Origin: DAOUBP01 sp034432655
GTDB taxonomy: Bacteria > Chloroflexota > Anaerolineae > CG2-30-64-16
NCBI GenBank assembly: GCA_034432655.1
Contig: DAOUBP010000090.1
Span: forward strand, 1-63,892
Reading direction: 5' to 3'
Length of the DNA stretch: 63,892 bases
Below are positions 40,101 to 48,504 of the stretch, piece by piece; within the stretch, counting starts at the first letter, position 1; each line of letters starts with the position of its first letter. Below the pieces are notes generated by a model. That model had not been told where the DNA came from. It did no database searches and saw only the letters and a list, made by a program, of their open reading frames with translations. Position numbers and translations under genes: made by a program.

Positions 40101-40514
40101 TCAGGCTGCAGCAGGGCGCGGGCCCAAGATTTTTTCGATTTGGGACAGCAGCTCGGCCGGCTTGATCGGCTTTTCCATGAACGCCTTGACCGGCATCCAT
40201 GTCTCATCCGGCGCGAAATCAGCCGTGATGCCCATCACCTTCTTGAGCCCCGACAGGATGATCACGGGGATGTCCTTCAGCTCCGGATCATCGTGCAACT
40301 CGCGTGAGACTTCAAACCCGTCTGGGCCTGGCGGCCCAGCGAACATCACGTCGAGCAGGATCAGATCCGGCTTCAACCGGCGGGCAAGCTCCATGCCCTC
40401 CAGGGCCAGGTAGGCGTGCGCCGTCTCATAGCCCACACTTTGCAACAACGTCTCGATCGTCTCGACGGCCTGGACGTCGTCATCAATGATCAGGATTGTC
40501 TGTTTGTCAGCCAT
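40101..40514 (-). CDS. Receiver-only response regulator
   Basis: A 137-residue CheY-like domain: IIDDDVQAVETIETLL with the acidic pocket, phosphoacceptor in DLILLDVMFAGPPGPDG, and the Lys in AFMEKPIKP. There is an unusual insertion VMGITADFAPDETWMPV before the last helix. It has no output domain. It is a close paralog of the receiver at 54875-55291 in the hydBGDA operon. Confidence 0.9.
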   Translation of the reverse strand: MADKQTILIIDDDVQAVETIETLLQSVGYETAHAYLALEGMELARRLKPDLILLDVMFAGPPGPDGFEVSRELHDDPELKDIPVIILSGLKKVMGITADFAPDETWMPVKAFMEKPIKPAELLSQIEKILGPRPAAA

Positions 40515-40613
40515 CAGTTCTCCTCCTTTGCTGAACTGAAATCGTTTGTTATCGTGTTGCTCCCTAGCATGCGCGCCGGGCGCGTCATGTCGGGTTGTGG
40601 AATCATTATCGCG

Positions 40614-41018
40614 TCACGTTTCGCCGAGCAGCGCCCGCACCTTGGCCAGGAGAAGGTCCGGGTCTACCGGTTTCTCAACGAAATCATCCACAGGGAGGTA
40701 GGCCTCATCCGGGCCAAACCGCAATGCTGTGGTGGTGTGGATTGCTGTCACCATCAGGAGCGGGATGTGACGGTAAGCTGCATAGGGCGAGCGCGGATCA
40801 GGGCTGCGCAGGGCCAGAGACACTTGAAAGCCCGCAGTGGTGGTTTCCATCATGGCATCCAGGATGATCAGATCGGGCTCGATCTCCCGGACCTGGCGCA
40901 GACCTTCTTCACCGGAACGGGCATCGAAGACCTGATAGCCGCTGGCCTCCAACGGCAGGCGCAACGCCAGCGCCATGTCAGGATCGTCTTCGATGATGAG
41001 GATCTTGGGCTCCTTCAT
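40614..41018 (-). CDS. Receiver-only response regulator
   Basis: A 134-residue CheY-like domain: ILIIEDDPDMALALRLPLEASGY, phosphoacceptor in DLIILDAMMETTTAGF, and DDFVEKPVDPDLL with the conserved Lys. The segment SLALRSPDPRSPYAAYRHIP is an insertion also seen in the receiver fused to the protease at 48505, its nearest relative here. The start ATG 41018 overlaps the DRTGG stop. Confidence 0.88.
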   Translation of the reverse strand: MKEPKILIIEDDPDMALALRLPLEASGYQVFDARSGEEGLRQVREIEPDLIILDAMMETTTAGFQVSLALRSPDPRSPYAAYRHIPLLMVTAIHTTTALRFGPDEAYLPVDDFVEKPVDPDLLLAKVRALLGET

Positions 41019-41410
41019 GGTTTGCCTTTGAAATACTGCTCCCAACGTTGGAGGCTATGTTCAAACAGGCCACAGCTGGCCAGCCCCGCTTGATACAGCT
41101 TGCCGCAGGTTTCATACAAGGTGTATTTTGAGGCCAACAGTGGGATGCCCTTTTCCGCGGCCAGGGCGACTGTTTCCGCAGGGGGTAGTTTGCCCCGCAC
41201 GAAAACAATGGCTTTGATTCCGGCCATATCGGCCGTCCGGACGACCTGGGGGTTGGTCAGGCCAGTGAGGAGCAGCGTGCCGGCATGGGTGAATGCCAGG
41301 ACGTCGCTCATCAGGTCGGCCCCACAGCCCATTTGCACTTCGGTGTCCAGATCAGCATCCTCGGAGATCAGTTTGCCGTCAATAAGCTGTAGTACCTCAC
41401 GCAGGCGCAC
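41015..41410 (-). CDS. DRTGG-domain protein
   Basis: A 131-residue protein closely similar along its whole length to the DRTGG protein at 21610 (GADLMSDVLAF, LLTGLTNPQVVRTADMAG, IVFVRGKLPPAETVALAAEKG, GIPLLASKYTLYETCG). The start GTG 41410 is chosen because it aligns with the paralog start and has AAGGAGG ten bases upstream. It lies in the formate dehydrogenase operon between an AsnC-type domain and receivers. Confidence 0.83.
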   Translation of the reverse strand: MRLREVLQLIDGKLISEDADLDTEVQMGCGADLMSDVLAFTHAGTLLLTGLTNPQVVRTADMAGIKAIVFVRGKLPPAETVALAAEKGIPLLASKYTLYETCGKLYQAGLASCGLFEHSLQRWEQYFKGKP

Positions 41411-41455
41411 GAGCGGAACACCTCCTTCTTTTTGCAGCATCACCATACGGCGTCA

Positions 41456-41683
41456 CTACTCGACTGCCAGGCAGGTGAGCGTGTCGAGGACGCCCGGTGT
41501 GGCGCGGATCGTGCCGTAAACCAGCTTGCCCACGGCGGCCAGATCGGGCGCCTGGACCTCCACGATCACATCATACGGGCCGAAGGTGACATCCGCGCGC
41601 ACAATCCCCGGCACCCCGCGGATCTGATTGACGATCTCTCGTTCCTCGCCAGCCCGGGCGTTCACCAAAACGTACCCCCGCAT
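41456..41683 (-). CDS. Free-standing Lrp/AsnC ligand-binding domain
   Basis: A 75-residue protein with only the RAM/AsnC effector-binding fold (YVLVNARAGEEREIVNQI, VPGIVRADVTFGPYDVIVEV). It has no DNA-binding part. Such stand-alone domains bind amino acids and form ring oligomers. It is next to focA in the formate operon. Confidence 0.85.
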   Translation of the reverse strand: MRGYVLVNARAGEEREIVNQIRGVPGIVRADVTFGPYDVIVEVQAPDLAAVGKLVYGTIRATPGVLDTLTCLAVE

Positions 41684-41704
41684 CTTTCCTCCTTACAATG
41701 TGAA

Positions 41705-42565
41705 TCAGCTGCGCCGTGTGCGCAGGAACGCAAACCAGTAGACCAGGCCCACCAGCCCGGCCCCGCCGATGATATTGCCGATGGTCACCGGCACCAGGTT
41801 GGCCAGCAGAAAGTTGTGCCAGTTGATCACGGCGTAATCCGCCGCCGTCTTGCCGATTTTAGCCCAGAATTCCGGCGCGGCAAAGCTCTTGATCAGGATG
41901 CCCATCGGGATGAAGTACATGTTGGCGATGCTGTGCTCGAAGCCGCCCGCCACGAAAGCCGCGATGGGGAAAATGATCGAAAGGATCTTGTCCGTGGTGC
42001 TCCGGGCGCTGTAGCAGAGCCAGACGGCCATGCACACCAGTGCATTGCACATGATGCCCAGGGCCAGGGCCTGGATGAACCCCAGGCTGCTCTTCGCGGC
42101 CGCGGTGCTCAACGCTTGCAGCCCGACCGCGCCGTTCCCGAAGGCGTATTGTCCGCCCAGGAAGACCAGAATGGCGGTGGCGATCGAGCCGATCAGGTTG
42201 CCCAGGTACACGATGCCCCAGTTGCGCAACAATCTGGCCGTGCTCACCTTGCGGTTGGCCCAGGCCATGACGATCAAGTTGTTGCCGGTGAACAGCTCCG
42301 CGCCGGCCACGACGACCATGATCAGACCTACACTGAAAACCACGCCGCCCAACAGACGGGTGACACCATAGGTGAGCTTGCCGGCCGCGTCGGCCGTGAC
42401 CACGGTAGCGAACATGGCGCCGGCACCGATAAACGCTCCGGCCAAAACAGCCAGGGTCAGCATGGTCCAGAAGTCAGTGTTCGCTTTTTTGATGCCGATC
42501 GCTTCGGCCCGGTCGGCCATCTGCGGCGGCATCAATGCATCAATCGAGAATTCCCCGTTTGCCAT
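41705..42565 (-). CDS. focA: Formate/nitrite transporter (FocA family)
   Basis: A 286-residue channel with six hydrophobic helices, for example TMLTLAVLAGAFIGAGAMFA, LLGGVVFSVGLIMVVVAG and ALALGIMCNALVCMAVWLC. Family motifs AELFTGNN and AFVAGGFEHSIANMYFIPMG are present. It moves formate across the cytoplasmic membrane. It follows the formate dehydrogenase gene, which fits formate uptake or release. Confidence 0.93.
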   Translation of the reverse strand: MANGEFSIDALMPPQMADRAEAIGIKKANTDFWTMLTLAVLAGAFIGAGAMFATVVTADAAGKLTYGVTRLLGGVVFSVGLIMVVVAGAELFTGNNLIVMAWANRKVSTARLLRNWGIVYLGNLIGSIATAILVFLGGQYAFGNGAVGLQALSTAAAKSSLGFIQALALGIMCNALVCMAVWLCYSARSTTDKILSIIFPIAAFVAGGFEHSIANMYFIPMGILIKSFAAPEFWAKIGKTAADYAVINWHNFLLANLVPVTIGNIIGGAGLVGLVYWFAFLRTRRS

Positions 42566-42652
42566 AGCCTCATTGTCCAATTTTCGTGGTTTTTGTAACG
42601 GAACGGCGTCACAAAAGAGGACGGGCAGCCGATCTGGCGCCCGTCCTGGAGC

Positions 42653-45517
42653 CTAACAGCTTGCGCAGCCTGCCGTGGCCAGCTTGCTCACCTTCACCGC
42701 ACACGCCTTGAATTCAGGGATCTTGGCCACCGGATCGAACGCCGAGTTGGTCAGGAAGTTGGCCGCGCTCTCGGCGAAGTGGAACGTCATGAACACGACG
42801 CCGGGCTGCGTCCTTTCGGTGACCTCGGCCTTGACGGAGACCCGGCCGCGGCGGCTGGCCGCCTCCACGAGCTCGCCGTCGGCGATCGCGAGCCGGGCCG
42901 CGTCCTCCGGATGGATCTCGATGGTGCCCTCGGGATAGATCGCCGCCAGGCCCTGGGAGCGACGCGTGAACGATCCGGTGTGGTAATGGTACAGCACACG
43001 GCCGGTGGTCAGCAGCAGCGGATACGCCTCGTCGGGCAGCTCGGCCGGCGGCAGGTAGTCCACCGGCATGAACTTGCCCAGCCCGCGCGTGAACTTGCCC
43101 ACATGCAGGATCGGCGTGCCGGGATGGCGCTCGTCGGGGCATGGCCATTGCAAGGTATGCCCATCCTGCAACCGATGATGGCGGATGCCGGCGTAACTTG
43201 GGGTGAGCGCAGCCACCTCGTCCATGATCTCGGCCGGGTTCAGGTAATCCCACGAGCCGTGCGGCGCGGCTTCGACCGCCGCGGCCCGTTCGCCCAAGAC
43301 GCCGGCCGCGAGCAGCTGTTGGCCCAGCTCTGCGATGATCTGCCAGTCGGGCCGGGCATCGCCGATGGGGTTGAGCGCCCGCCGCACCAGCTGGACGCGA
43401 CGCTCGCTGTTGGTGAAGGTGCCGTCCTTCTCGGCAAAGGAGACCCCCGGCAAGATCACATCGGCCAACTGCGCGGTTTCGGTCATGAAGATATCCTGAA
43501 CGACCAGGAACTCCAGCGACTCCAACGCGTGGCGGACGTGATTCAGGTCGGGATCGGAGACCATCGGGTTCTCGCCGAAGATGTACATCGCCTTGACCTT
43601 GCCCTCGGCGGCCGCGTTCATCATTTCCACCACGGTCAGGCCGGGCCTGTCGTTCGGCGGCACAACGCCCCACGCGGCCTCGAACTTCTTGTGGGTGGCT
43701 TCCAGCGCCACGTTCTGATAGCCGGAGTAGACGTTGGGCAGGCCGCCCATGTCGCACGCGCCCTGCACGTTGGACTGGCCGCGCAGCGGGTTGACGCCGC
43801 CCCCCGGCACCCCCAGGTTGCCCAACAGCATCTGCAGGTTGGCGCAGCTCAGCACGTTGCCGTGGCCGCTGGTGTGCTGGGTGATGCCCATCGCGTACAT
43901 CAGCGCCGTCGGCTTGTGGGCCGCCATCAGCCGCGCGGCCCGCCGGATGTCTTCGGCCGGCACGCCGCAGATCTCGGCCACGCGCTCCGGCGGATATTCG
44001 GCGATCTTCGCCTTGAGCTCCTCGAAGCCCTCGGTGCGTTGCGCCACGAACTCGTGGTCGTACAGGTCCTCGGCGATCAGCACGTGCATCAGGCCGTTGA
44101 GCAGGGCTGTGTCGGTGCCGGGCCGGTGCTTCAGGTGGATCGTCGCGAACTGCGTGATCGGGATGCGCCGCGGATCGGCCACGATGAGCGGCACGCCCCG
44201 CTGCTTGACCGCCTGGCGCAGGCGCATGCCGAACACCGGATGCTGCTCGGTGGTGTTCGAGCCGATGATGAACAGGCACTGCGCGTGTTCGGCGATATCG
44301 TCGAAGGTGTTGGTCATCGCCCCAGAGCCAAACGATGTCCCCAGACCGGAGACGGTGGGGCTGTGTCAGAGCCGCGCACAGTGGTCTATGTTGTGCGTCT
44401 CCATGAGCTGGCGGGTCAGCTTGGCGGCCAGGAAGTTCTCCTCGTTGGTGCAGCGCGCCGAGCAGAGGGTGGCGAAGGCGTCGCCGCCGTGCGCCCGCTT
44501 GATCTCGACCCATTTCTGCGCCGTCAGGCTGAGCGCCTGCTCCCATGAGGTCTCCACCCAGTCCAGATCGGGATTGGGCGTGTGGCCGTTGCCGCCCATC
44601 GGTAGAGACGTCGCATGCAACGTCTCTACCGCGCGCGGCTTGGGCTTTCCCTCCAACAACCACCGGCGCACCAACGGCCTGGTCAACCGGTCGGCGTGAT
44701 TCACGTAATCGTGGCCGAAGCGGCCCTTGACGCAGGTGAAGCCGTGGTTGGCCGGCCCCTCCGCGCCCGAGACCTTGACGATCTCGTTGCCGCGCACGTG
44801 GAGGGTGAGCTTGCAGCCGACGCCGCAGTAGGAGCAGATGGTCTCCACCTTATTCAGCTGATAAGAACGGCCCTTGCCCAGGCTCATCTTGGGCCACAGC
44901 GCGGCCGTGGGGCACACCTCGACGCAGCTGCCGCAGAACTCGCACGGGCTGTCCTCCATTGTGGAATCCATGCCGAACGCGATGCGCGCCTTGAAGCCGC
45001 GGTACACGATGCCGATCGCCTCGACGCCGTTGATGTAGTTGCAGGCGCGCACGCAGCGCCGGCACAGGATGCACTTGTTGCGATCCACCTGGATGAACGG
45101 GTTGGGGTCGTCAATAGGATAGCTATGGCGGACGCCGCCCGCGTATTCGTCCCCCTTGACGCCGTACTCGTAGGCCAAGTCTTGCAGCCGGCAATCGCCG
45201 GTGGCTTCGCAGGTCATGCAGTCCAGGGGATGGTCGGAGATGATCAGCTCCAGCGCGAACTTGCGCGCCTCGCGCACCTTCGGCGAGTTCGTGTGGATGA
45301 CCAACCCCTCGGTCACCGGGAAGGTGCAGGCCGGCTGGAGCGCGCGCTGGCGCTCGATCTCCACCAGACAAACGCGACAGGCGCCCTCCGGCGGCAGGGC
45401 CGGATGGTGACAGAGCACCGGGATGTAGATGCCGTTGGCCGTTGCAACCTCGTAAACGGTCTTGAAGGCTTCGGCCTTGATTTTCTTACCATCAATAGTA
45501 ATGTTAACTTGGGGCAT
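42653..45517 (-). CDS. fdhA: NAD-linked formate dehydrogenase catalytic subunit with selenocysteine
   Basis: Read through UGA at 44366-44368 this is a 954-residue Mo/W enzyme. N-terminus: HoxU/NuoG-like [2Fe-2S] domain (CHHPALPPEGACRVCLVEI) and [4Fe-4S] motifs (CILCRRCVRACN; CEFCGSCVEVCPTG-like). Catalytic domain: CSYCGVGCKLTLHV ... CVKG cluster, then HNIDHCARL-UGA384-HSPTVSGLG, the exact Sec/Cys site of formate dehydrogenases. Molybdopterin-binding segments (LGNLGVPGGGVNPLRGQSNVQG; FGENPM) follow. The ATG 45517 has AGGTGA upstream; an in-frame GTG at 45526 is less likely. A 30-base palindrome is inserted near residue 300. It forms a complex with the NuoE/HndB/NuoF proteins upstream. Confidence 0.95.
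44337..44353 (-). promoter_or_regulatory. Putative bacterial SECIS hairpin (formate dehydrogenase)
   Basis: Stem GTCTCC/GGGGAC (six pairs, one U-G) closing the loop GGTCT. Loop sequence and its 18-base distance from the UGA are the same as in E. coli fdhF, as I recall that element. This is the best SECIS candidate in the window. Confidence 0.85.
44601..44630. repeat. GGTAGAGACGT palindrome inside formate dehydrogenase gene
   Basis: GGTAGAGACGT and ACGTCTCTACC flank CGCATGCA. The element is 30 bases long, so it is neutral to the frame, and encodes an AVETLHATSL peptide in a linker between [4Fe-4S] and molybdopterin regions. Confidence 0.85.
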
Positions 45518-45587
45518 AGAATTCACCTATATCACATGTAACGTCTGGCCTGCCCACTTTCAGCCAGCAGATTCCATCTGCCGGCCT

Positions 45588-47429
45588 TCACACCACAGAA
45601 ATCGCATGGACGCCCTTCCCGCGCGGCTGGGCGACAATCGCATCCAGGTTGCACGCCTCGACGCACGCGCCACATTGGATGCACTTGAACTGGTCAATCA
45701 CGTGCGGCTGCTTGCGATCGCCCGAGATGGCCTCTTGCGGACAGGCTTTCTTGCACAGGCCGCAGCCTGCGCACTTGTCTTCCAGGACATGCAGCTCATA
45801 TAGCCCCTTGCACACGCCGGCCGGACAGAATTTGTCGTAGACGTGCGCCTCGTATTCGGCGCGGAAGAAGCGCAACGCCGACATGACCGGCCCGGGCGTC
45901 AGTTGCCCCAACGCGCACAGGGACGCCTCGCGCATATTGCGCGAGATGCGTTCGATCTCGTCCAGATCGCGCGCGGTGCCCGCGCCCGAGGTGATGCGCG
46001 TGAGCACCTCCAGCAGCCGTTGTCCGCCGATGCGACACGGCACGCATTTGCCGCACGATTCCGCGGTCGCAAAGGTCAGGAAGTACTTGGCGAACTCCAC
46101 CATGCAAGTCCGCTCGTCCACCACGATCATGCCGCCTGAGCCCATCGTCGCGCCGGCCGCGGTCAGCGAGTCGAAGTCCACCGGCGTGTCGAGCGCCTCG
46201 GCCGGCAGGCACCCGCCCAGCGGCCCACCGGTCTGCACCGCTTTGAATTGTTTCTTTTTGGGGATGCCGCCGCCCACGTCGTAGATGATTTCGCGCAGTG
46301 TGATGCCCATGGGCACTTCGATCAAGCCCGTGTTCTTGATCTGCCCCGTCAGCGCGAACACCGCCGTGCCCGGCGATTTGGGCGTGCCGATCCCGCGAAA
46401 CCAATCGGCCCCTTTGAGTAGGATTTGCGATACCAGGGCGTAGCTCTTGACATTGTTCACCACCGTCGGCCGGTTCCAGAGGCCGGCCACGGCTGGGAAG
46501 GGCGGCTTCGGCCGCGGTTCGCCCCGGCGCCCTTCGATCGAGGCGATGAGTGCCATCTCCTCGCCACAGACGAACGCGCCGGCGCCCTCCTTCAAGTGCA
46601 GGTCGAAGGAGAAACCGCTGCCCAGGATGTTTTCCCCCAACAGCCCGTACTCCCGGGCCTGGGCGATGGCAGTCTTTAACCTGGCGATCGCCAGGGGGTA
46701 TTCCGCGCGGCAATAGATGTAGCCATCCTGGGCACCGATCGCGTAACCGGCGATGATCATGCCTTCGATGACACTGTGTGGGTCGCCCTCGAGGATCGAG
46801 CGATCCATGAACGCGCCGGGGTCTCCTTCGTCCGCGTTGCAGATGACGAATTTGGGCGTTCCCCTGGAGCGCCGTGCGAATTCCCATTTCATGCCGGTGT
46901 TGAACCCTGCCCCTCCGCGGCCCCGCAGGCCGGATTCCTGCACCGTCTGGATCACCTCGTCCGGGGTCATCTGTAATGCCTGGCCGAGCCCTTGATAGCC
47001 GTCCTGGGCGAAATACGCCTCGATACGCTCCGGGTCTATGACGCCGCAGTTGCGCAGGACGATGCGCACCTGTTTGCGGTAAAACGGCAGGTCACGGTAG
47101 CGGGGAAGCGCGCGATGGGTCTCCGGCTCCTGATAACAAAGCCGTTCGATCACCCGGCCGCCGAAGACCGTCTGAGCGACGATGTCCGGCACATCGGCCG
47201 CGGTGACGCCACAGTAGAGGATGCCTGCCGGCTCGATGACCACCGTGGGTTCCAGTGCGCCGAATCCCCGGCTGGGGCCGGCAACAACACTTACAGCCCC
47301 CAGGCCGTCCTTTCCGGTGAGGGTTTCTTGGAAAGCGTCTAGCACGGCCTTCAGCGTCCCCGGGTCACATGTTGGGCCGGCGTTGACATGGATTGTGATT
47401 TCATCTTTTGCAGCAAGTTGTTCTAGCAC
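45588..47429 (-). CDS. nuoF: NuoF-like NADH/FMN subunit of formate dehydrogenase
   Basis: A 613-residue protein of the same plan as the one at 30323: N-terminal thioredoxin-like part, FMN/NADH part (GLRGRGGAGFNTGMKW, NADEGDPGAFMDRSIL), the ESCGKCVPCRIGG [4Fe-4S] motif, and a C-terminal double ferredoxin (CAGCGLCKKACP; CIQCGACVEACN). The start is set at GTG 47429, which has GGGAG five bases upstream and begins 14 bases after the HndB-like stop. The N-terminal [2Fe-2S] domain seems to lack most cluster Cys (only one in the first 30 residues), unlike its paralog. Confidence 0.9.
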   Translation of the reverse strand: MLEQLAAKDEITIHVNAGPTCDPGTLKAVLDAFQETLTGKDGLGAVSVVAGPSRGFGALEPTVVIEPAGILYCGVTAADVPDIVAQTVFGGRVIERLCYQEPETHRALPRYRDLPFYRKQVRIVLRNCGVIDPERIEAYFAQDGYQGLGQALQMTPDEVIQTVQESGLRGRGGAGFNTGMKWEFARRSRGTPKFVICNADEGDPGAFMDRSILEGDPHSVIEGMIIAGYAIGAQDGYIYCRAEYPLAIARLKTAIAQAREYGLLGENILGSGFSFDLHLKEGAGAFVCGEEMALIASIEGRRGEPRPKPPFPAVAGLWNRPTVVNNVKSYALVSQILLKGADWFRGIGTPKSPGTAVFALTGQIKNTGLIEVPMGITLREIIYDVGGGIPKKKQFKAVQTGGPLGGCLPAEALDTPVDFDSLTAAGATMGSGGMIVVDERTCMVEFAKYFLTFATAESCGKCVPCRIGGQRLLEVLTRITSGAGTARDLDEIERISRNMREASLCALGQLTPGPVMSALRFFRAEYEAHVYDKFCPAGVCKGLYELHVLEDKCAGCGLCKKACPQEAISGDRKQPHVIDQFKCIQCGACVEACNLDAIVAQPRGKGVHAISVV

Positions 47430-47443
47430 ACTAACACTCCCAT

Positions 47444-47842
47444 TTAGTCCAACTCCAGCCGTCCCACAACCCATTGTTTGACCGGCGTGCCTTTGAGCAG
47501 ATGCTCCTCGACGATGCGTGGCACCATCTCGGGGGTGACGTTGCCGTAGGTGATGCGGGGCTTGCCGGCCAGCTGGATGTCCACCAGCGGCTCCTTGACG
47601 CAGATGCCGATGCACCCCACCTTTTCGATTTGGGCTGCGATCCCCCGGCGCGCCAGTTCGGCGGTCAAAGCGTCCAGGGTCGCGCGTGCGCCGGCCGCAA
47701 TGCCGCAGGTGCCCATGCCCACGTAGATGGTGGTGTTGATCGCCCGGCGCGCTGTGATCTCCTGCTTGGCTGCCTGGCCTAATCTCTTCAGCTCTTCGAC
47801 GCTTCCCAGTTTCTTGACAGGTTGTTCATGCGTGTCCGACAT
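47444..47842 (-). CDS. HndB-like [2Fe-2S] ferredoxin subunit
   Basis: A 132-residue protein with GMGTCGIAAGARATL and KVGCIGICVKEPLVDI, paralogous to the one at 32209. The ATG 47842 has GGGAGG seven bases upstream and overlaps the end of the NuoE gene. It is part of the NAD-linked formate dehydrogenase module. Confidence 0.88.
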   Translation of the reverse strand: MSDTHEQPVKKLGSVEELKRLGQAAKQEITARRAINTTIYVGMGTCGIAAGARATLDALTAELARRGIAAQIEKVGCIGICVKEPLVDIQLAGKPRITYGNVTPEMVPRIVEEHLLKGTPVKQWVVGRLELD

Positions 47843-47844
47843 GG

Positions 47845-48327
47845 TCAATCCTCCCTGGCGATCGCGCGCATGTGCTCGACCAGTTCGTCTGCTTCCAGGC
47901 GGCCGAACACCTTGTCATCCACCACGGCCACGGGCGCCAGGCCGCAAGAGCCGATGCAATAGACGATCTCCATGGTGTAGGCGTAGTCGGGCGAGGTACC
48001 ATCGGCATCCAGGTTGAAAGCGGCTTGAATCGCCTCGACGTTTTTCGGTGCGCCGCGCACATGACAGGCGGTGCCATCGCATACCCGGATCAGATGCTTG
48101 CCGCGCCGTTTCAAACGGAACTGGGCGTAGAAGGTTGCCACCCCCATCAGCTGCGTAAGCGGGATGTGCGTGCGTTTTGAGATCTCGGCCAGGATCTCCT
48201 TCGGCAGGTAACCGTAGGCGTCCTGAACACGTTGCAGGATCGGAATAACGGCGCCCTTTTGATGCCCAAACTCTTCTAGAATCTGTTGTAGGGGCCTTAG
48301 ATCGAATGTTGTTGTCGTGTCAATCAT
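47845..48327 (-). CDS. nuoE: NuoE-like [2Fe-2S] subunit
   Basis: A 160-residue 24-kDa-type subunit with cluster ligands CDGTAC and CIGSC. It is the first gene of the NuoE-HndB-NuoF-FdhA-FocA operon. A palindromic operator lies 89-102 bases upstream. The other motifs (GYLPKEILAEISKRTHIP, GVATFYAQFRLKRRGKH) are standard for the family. Confidence 0.92.
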   Translation of the reverse strand: MIDTTTTFDLRPLQQILEEFGHQKGAVIPILQRVQDAYGYLPKEILAEISKRTHIPLTQLMGVATFYAQFRLKRRGKHLIRVCDGTACHVRGAPKNVEAIQAAFNLDADGTSPDYAYTMEIVYCIGSCGLAPVAVVDDKVFGRLEADELVEHMRAIARED

Positions 48328-48415
48328 GCTTCAGCGCCTCAAAATAGCCGGCAGGAAAAGTGCCTGTTGTGCGAAATGCTCTTTGTCCTTAAAACACAAA
48401 GGGGATGGCACGGCA

Positions 48416-48429
48416 ATGATGCCTGTCAT
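48416..48429 (-). promoter_or_regulatory. CRP/FNR-like operator before formate dehydrogenase operon
   Basis: ATGAT-GCCT-GTCAT on the plus strand, an inverted repeat with one half-site mismatch. A -10-like TTTAAG at 48388-48393 would place the start site near 48381, so the operator centre would be near -41.5. It matches the sites at 38936 and 59771. Confidence 0.55.
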
Positions 48430-48504
48430 ACAGGCGGCAGTTCGGGGCTGTGCAGAGTAGCAGTCTGCTGCGCCTCACCGCAGCAGACTGCCAGGATTGT
48501 GCGC

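Noticed and set aside
42714..44663. Long open frames overlapping the formate dehydrogenase gene on both strands
   Set aside because: They are out of frame with a clearly conserved enzyme and show biased, motif-free composition.
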